Positions 6,785-9,626 of a stretch of 9,626 bases of DNA are shown here, piece after piece. Position numbers and translations under genes: made by a program. Below the pieces are notes generated by a model. The model saw only the letters and a list, made by a program, of their open reading frames with translations, was not told the DNA's origin and did not search any database. The DNA comes from an uncultured Lachnospiraceae bacterium (GTDB taxonomy: Bacteria > Bacillota_A > Clostridia > Lachnospirales > Lachnospiraceae), in NCBI GenBank assembly GCA_946630765.1, contig CAMOZF010000047.1:1-9626 (forward strand), read 5' to 3'. How positions within the stretch are numbered: the stretch's first letter is position 1; every line of letters begins with the position of its first letter.

Positions 6785-7727
6785 CGTCTTCCTCCCATTC
6801 TCCGATCCGCTCCTCCTCTACGACAAGCGGCCGGTGCATGACACGGGTGTTGATACTCAGAATATATTCGCCGATCAGACCGATAAACAGAAGCTGCATC
6901 GAACCGAGAACCGTCACGAGAATGATCAGCGGCGCAATACCGGCCTCATAGCCGTACCAGTCAATCAGCTTGCGGATAAAGAAATAGATCCCGATCCCGA
7001 AGCCCGCGACAGCGCCGAATGCGCCAAAGAAGGTTGCGAGTCTCAGGCCGATCTTCGTGTAGGAGGTGAAGGAAAGCATCGCACCGTCGTAAAGCGTGTA
7101 GAAATTATTGTGCGTCTTTCCGGCACGTCTTTTCGGCTGCGTATAGGGAATTTCCTTATGACGGAAGCCGAGCTCCGCAACTACGCCGCGAAGGAATGGC
7201 GTCGGATCGTCAAGCGTCTTCAGCACCTCGATGAACTTCCTGTCATAGAGTCCGAAGCCCGTGAACTGCTTGATCTGTTCGACATTGGACCATTTCTTGA
7301 TCAGCCAGTAGTAGACGCTCCGCATCCAGTAAATCAGCGGATTTTCGTCGCTTTTGTTCTTCACGCCGATCACGATGCGGTAGCCTTCCTCCCAGCCCTT
7401 GACGAACTCCCGGATCATTTCCACCGGATCCTGGAAATCGCAGGCAAGAAGCACCGCGGCGTCGCCGGTCATCTGCATCAGGCCGTAGTAGGGCGAATTG
7501 AACTGACCGAAATTCTTCGCGTTCAGGATCGCCTTTACCTTGGGATCTGATGCGACAATCATCCGGAGAAGGTCTCTTGTGCGGTCCTTGGAATCATTGT
7601 CTATAAAGATGATTTCATAGTCATATTCTGGCAGGTGGTCGCGGAATTCCGTCTTCACGGCCTCCGTCATCGCCTGAACATTTTCCTCTTCATTATAGCA
7701 GGGAATGACAACACTGATTTTTTTCAT
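6765..7727 (-). CDS. GtrB/DPM1-like family 2 glycosyltransferase with two C-terminal membrane helices
   Basis: This 320-residue protein has an inverting GT2 (GT-A fold) domain in residues 1-210 and two hydrophobic helices at about 229-253 and 264-291. That is the layout of GtrB, ArnC and other enzymes that pass a sugar from a nucleotide donor to polyprenyl phosphate at the cytoplasmic membrane face. Visible motifs are VVIPCYNEEEN (6-16), the nucleotide-binding FIDNDSKD (41-48) and the metal/catalytic region ACDFQDP (95-101), matching the DxxQDP of this subfamily. The start overlaps the SDR stop as ATGA, with AAAGG six bases before it. The last 20 bases overlap the ThDP gene and contain that gene's start. 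Its place between sugar-synthesis genes suggests it uses the sugar they make. An alternative is direct transfer to a growing lipid-linked glycan. The family assignment is firm; donor and acceptor are unknown. Confidence 0.9.
   Translation of the reverse strand: MKKISVVIPCYNEEENVQAMTEAVKTEFRDHLPEYDYEIIFIDNDSKDRTRDLLRMIVASDPKVKAILNAKNFGQFNSPYYGLMQMTGDAAVLLACDFQDPVEMIREFVKGWEEGYRIVIGVKNKSDENPLIYWMRSVYYWLIKKWSNVEQIKQFTGFGLYDRKFIEVLKTLDDPTPFLRGVVAELGFRHKEIPYTQPKRRAGKTHNNFYTLYDGAMLSFTSYTKIGLRLATFFGAFGAVAGFGIGIYFFIRKLIDWYGYEAGIAPLIILVTVLGSMQLLFIGLIGEYILSINTRVMHRPLVVEEERIGEWEEDDAGKTG
6791..6796 (-). promoter_or_regulatory. Ribosome binding site of the ThDP gene, inside the GT2 coding end
   Basis: GGGAGG reads on the minus strand from 6796 to 6791, followed by six bases and the ATG at 6784. 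It lies within the last codons of the upstream GT2 gene, whose stop (TGA, 6765-6767) falls after this ATG. The strong Shine-Dalgarno match and ideal spacing support the start and imply translation coupled to the upstream gene. Confidence 0.75.
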
Positions 7728-8650
7728 AGATTACCTTTTTCTCTTGCATAGCGGACGGTTTTATGGATGCCCTCGGTAAAGGGCGTTTCCGCCTTCCATC
7801 CGGTATCTTCGGTGATGCTTCCGGTGTCCGCGACAAGATGCATCACCTGATTTTCCGCGTAGGGGATTTCGCCGAGTCCGAGCGGAAGTGTCGGATCCAC
7901 GGCGTCCCTGATCGCCTCGATATAGTCTGAAAGCGGCGCACCCGACCCGGAGCCGAGCACATAGCTCTTCCCGGCCTTTCCATGTCGCATGATCGCCTCC
8001 ATCGCCGATGCCGCATCTTCGGCATAGAGATAGTCCCAGATCTGCTCTCCCTTCGTGAAGGAGGGCTTCTCCCCGCGAAGGAGCTTGTGGATCGCAGACA
8101 TCACCATCGTATAATCATTGTCGTAAGGGCCGTAAACGCTCAGAATCCTGGCCGCCATGAAATCGACGGAAAGTTCCGCGGCGAGGCGCTTTCCGGCCTC
8201 TTCTGCGGCCTTTTTGGCCTTTCCGTAGGCATTCACGGGATGCATCGGCGTATCTTCGGAAAGGATGCCGGAAACCGGCCCGTATTCCGCCTGTGAACCG
8301 GCAAAGATGAAGCGTTTGACGCCGCAGGCTGTGGCCTTTCTCAGGGCCTGAAGGGTGTAATCCACATTCTTCATCTGGCGCGCTTCATCGTTTCTCGCTT
8401 CTCCGTACACCCCGTCCCAGCCGAAATGGAACCAGGCGTCCGACGGCTCCTCCGAAAGCGTCGGGATCTCCGACAGACTGCAGGGAACGACCAGAAGATT
8501 TGGATCATCCTGCGGTAGATTCCTGATCTTCGGACTGTCCGGCCGGCAAAGGGCCCGGACCTCAATGCCCTCACGAAGAAGACGTCTTGCGAGATTCGCG
8601 CCGATCATCCCGGTTGCGCCGGTGATCACCGCCCTTTTCACTTCTCTCAT
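7724..8650 (-). CDS. Extended-SDR NAD(P)-dependent nucleotide-sugar reductase/epimerase
   Basis: This is a 308-residue protein of the extended short-chain dehydrogenase family (NAD-dependent epimerase/dehydratase), acting on nucleotide sugars in the cytoplasm. The Rossmann dinucleotide motif TGATGMIG is at residues 10-17. The catalytic set is complete: S119 (FAGSQ), Y142 and K146 (the YxxxK of NAYGKAK). ARILSVYGPYD near 167-177 is the usual substrate-side motif, and KGEQIWDYLYAED near 200-212 resembles the matching stretch of abequose synthase RfbJ. The first codon overlaps the rfbH stop (ATGA), preceded by GAGG seven bases upstream. Directly after an E1 dehydrase, the expected job is reduction of a keto group on a 3,6-dideoxy sugar. 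It could act at C-4 (paratose/abequose synthase-like) or, given the ThDP enzyme in the operon, on a two-carbon branch (YerF-like). A C-5 or C-2 epimerase cannot be excluded. The fold is secure; the substrate is inferred. Confidence 0.88.
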   Translation of the reverse strand: MREVKRAVITGATGMIGANLARRLLREGIEVRALCRPDSPKIRNLPQDDPNLLVVPCSLSEIPTLSEEPSDAWFHFGWDGVYGEARNDEARQMKNVDYTLQALRKATACGVKRFIFAGSQAEYGPVSGILSEDTPMHPVNAYGKAKKAAEEAGKRLAAELSVDFMAARILSVYGPYDNDYTMVMSAIHKLLRGEKPSFTKGEQIWDYLYAEDAASAMEAIMRHGKAGKSYVLGSGSGAPLSDYIEAIRDAVDPTLPLGLGEIPYAENQVMHLVADTGSITEDTGWKAETPFTEGIHKTVRYAREKGNL

Positions 8651-9626
8651 CGAACCGCCTCGTGCAGCATTTTCGCCATATAGTCGAGCTTCTCATCGGT
8701 CATTCCGGGATAGACGCCGAGCCAGAAGGTATCCGCCATGATGCGGTCGGTATTTGTCATCTCACCGACCACCCGGTAGGCATCCGTCCCCCGGATCGAA
8801 TCAAAGCAGGGGTGCTTCATAATATCGCCGGCAAAGAGCATCCGTGTCTGGATGCCGTGCGCCTCCAGGAAAGGCACCACCTTCTTCCTGTCGACGCCCT
8901 CTCTGCAGGTCAGCAGGAAGCCGAACCACGAGGGCTCGGAATGTTCCGCAGGCTCCGGGAGGATAAAGCAATCCGACAGGTCCTGAAGTGCTTCCCGAAG
9001 ATAGGCGAAATTGTGACGGCGCCTTCTGACAAATTCCGGGAACTTGTCGATCTGCGCGCAGCCGATCGCGGCCTGCATATCGGTTGCCTTCAGATTGTAG
9101 CCGAAATGTGAATAGACATACTTGTGATCATAGCCTTCGGGAAGCTCGCCGCGTTTTCCGTCAAAACGGTGGCCGCAGAAATTGTCCTTCCCGGGCGGGC
9201 AGATGCAGTCGCGTCCCCAGTCGCGAAGGGAGCGGACAATCTTGTGAAGCAGCGGATTCTCGGTATAGACCGCGCCGCCCTCGCCCATCGTCATGTGGTG
9301 CGGCGGATAGAAGGACGAGGTCCCGATGTCGCCGATCGTGCCGGTGAGCTTCTTCTTTCCGCCGATCTCATAGAGAGATCCGAGCGCGTCGCAGTTGTCC
9401 TCGACAAGCCAGAGCTTGTGCTGCTCGCAGAAAGCCCTGACTGTCTGAAGGTCAAAGGGGTTTCCGAGCGTATGCGCGATCATCACCGCCTTCGTCTTAT
9501 CGGAAAGCGCCGCAGAAAGCTGCGAAGCGTCGATATTGTACTGTGGAATCGTCACATCCAGAAATACCGGAACCGCGCCGTACTGAATGATCGGCGCGAT
9601 CGTCGTCGGGAAGCCGCAGGCGACGG
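8647..9626 (-). CDS. rfbH: RfbH/E1-type CDP-4-keto-6-deoxy-D-glucose 3-dehydrase (5' end missing)
   Basis: This is a cytoplasmic PMP- and [2Fe-2S]-dependent dehydrase of the DegT/DnrJ/EryC1/StrS fold. With a separate reductase (E3) it removes the C-3 hydroxyl of CDP-4-keto-6-deoxyglucose, the entry step to 3,6-dideoxyhexoses. The frame is open to the window edge; 325 residues are visible, beginning VACGFPTTIAPI. Family members are about 430-440 residues, so roughly 110 N-terminal residues lie outside. The GTG at 9553-9555 is an internal valine (FLDV-TIPQYNID), not a start. In SFYPPHHMTMGEGG two histidines (codons 9295-9300) occupy the place where ordinary aminotransferases carry the PLP lysine, which is diagnostic of E1 rather than a sugar aminotransferase. 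Cysteines at codons 9391-9393, 9205-9207, 9199-9201 and 9175-9177 fit the family's unusual iron-sulfur motif. Its stop overlaps the next start (ATGA). Which dideoxysugar it serves cannot be read from this gene alone. Confidence 0.93.
   Translation of the reverse strand, partial: VACGFPTTIAPIIQYGAVPVFLDVTIPQYNIDASQLSAALSDKTKAVMIAHTLGNPFDLQTVRAFCEQHKLWLVEDNCDALGSLYEIGGKKKLTGTIGDIGTSSFYPPHHMTMGEGGAVYTENPLLHKIVRSLRDWGRDCICPPGKDNFCGHRFDGKRGELPEGYDHKYVYSHFGYNLKATDMQAAIGCAQIDKFPEFVRRRRHNFAYLREALQDLSDCFILPEPAEHSEPSWFGFLLTCREGVDRKKVVPFLEAHGIQTRMLFAGDIMKHPCFDSIRGTDAYRVVGEMTNTDRIMADTFWLGVYPGMTDEKLDYMAKMLHEAVR

Larger units (their letters stand above)
1..9626 (-). other. Single-direction surface-polysaccharide biosynthesis operon segment
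   Basis: Eight genes run in one direction with no gap above 19 bases. Junctions are ATGA four-base overlaps at 8647-8650, 7724-7727 and 4043-4046, a 20-base overlap at 6765-6784, and gaps of 15, 3 and 19 bases at 4931-4945, 2799-2801 and 1832-1850. Such packing indicates one transcript with translational coupling. The gene mix (nucleotide-sugar enzymes, transferases, flippase, phosphotransferase, outer-face membrane enzyme) is that of a Wzx/Wzy-style glycan locus. The promoter must lie beyond 9626 and the terminator before position 1; neither is in the window. Confidence 0.85.

Noticed and set aside
5780..6841. A 353-codon open frame on the plus strand.
   Set aside because: It is antisense to the first half of the ThDP gene and the GT2 end, with no family resemblance and no credible operon context.
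8647..9555. Reading the rfbH frame as a complete gene starting with GTG at 9555.
   Set aside because: The frame continues upstream with family-typical sequence (FPTTIAPIIQYGAVPVF) to the window end, so the gene is partial and the GTG is an internal valine.
1..9626. Frequent TCCGGA and CTTCCGGAAG palindromes across the window, considered as a dispersed repeat or protein-binding site.
   Set aside because: They fall inside coding sequence in various frames and match favoured Phe-Arg, Pro-Glu and Ser-Gly codon pairs; I see no regular spacing or conserved flanks. A count against a codon-shuffled control would settle it.

Overview
The window looks like the inside of a surface-polysaccharide (capsule, cell-wall glycan or O-antigen type) biosynthesis locus. 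Eight genes lie head to tail, all on the minus strand. Protein-coding sequence fills practically the whole window: the largest gap between genes is 19 bases and most junctions overlap, so the genes are probably one long transcript. No promoter, terminator, RNA gene, mobile element or CRISPR array is visible, and both end genes run off the window. G+C is fairly high by eye. The protein style (LicD relative, capsular GT32-like transferase, GtrB-like GT2, a large GT-C membrane protein with a C-terminal beta-sandwich, purine-rich ribosome binding sites) suggests an anaerobic Bacillota member, perhaps a G+C-rich Lachnospiraceae. A Negativicutes-type diderm is also possible, and the taxonomic call is tentative.

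In the direction of transcription (right to left) the layout is as follows. (1) The C-terminal three quarters of an RfbH/E1-type CDP-4-keto-6-deoxyglucose 3-dehydrase, 8647-9626. (2) An extended-SDR nucleotide-sugar reductase/epimerase, 7724-8650. (3) A GtrB/DPM1-like family 2 glycosyltransferase with two C-terminal membrane helices, 6765-7727. (4) A thiamine-diphosphate enzyme of the acetolactate synthase superfamily, 4946-6784. (5) A LicD-family phosphotransferase, 4043-4930. (6) A Wzx-like polysaccharide flippase, 2802-4046. (7) A capsular-synthesis GT32-like transferase, 1851-2798. (8) A GT-C-like polytopic membrane protein with an extracytoplasmic beta-rich tail, 1-1831. This last gene starts at GTG and is open to the window edge.

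The most interesting reading concerns genes 1, 2 and 4. RfbH/E1 enzymes remove the C-3 hydroxyl of CDP-4-keto-6-deoxyglucose. In Yersinia yersiniose A synthesis, a ThDP-dependent flavoprotein (YerE) then adds a two-carbon unit from pyruvate to C-4 of the 3,6-dideoxy-4-keto sugar, and an SDR reductase (YerF) reduces the new keto group. An E1, a ThDP enzyme and an SDR within one tight operon therefore suggest a branched-chain 3,6-dideoxyhexose (yersiniose-like) pathway in a probable Bacillota glycan locus. The GT2 lying between them is a natural candidate for handling that sugar. The LicD protein would add a phospho-substituent, the flippase would export the lipid-linked unit, and the GT-C protein may act on the outer face with a polyprenyl-phosphate sugar. 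This pathway is inferred from gene content; the E3 reductase and the CDP-glucose genes it would need are not in the window.
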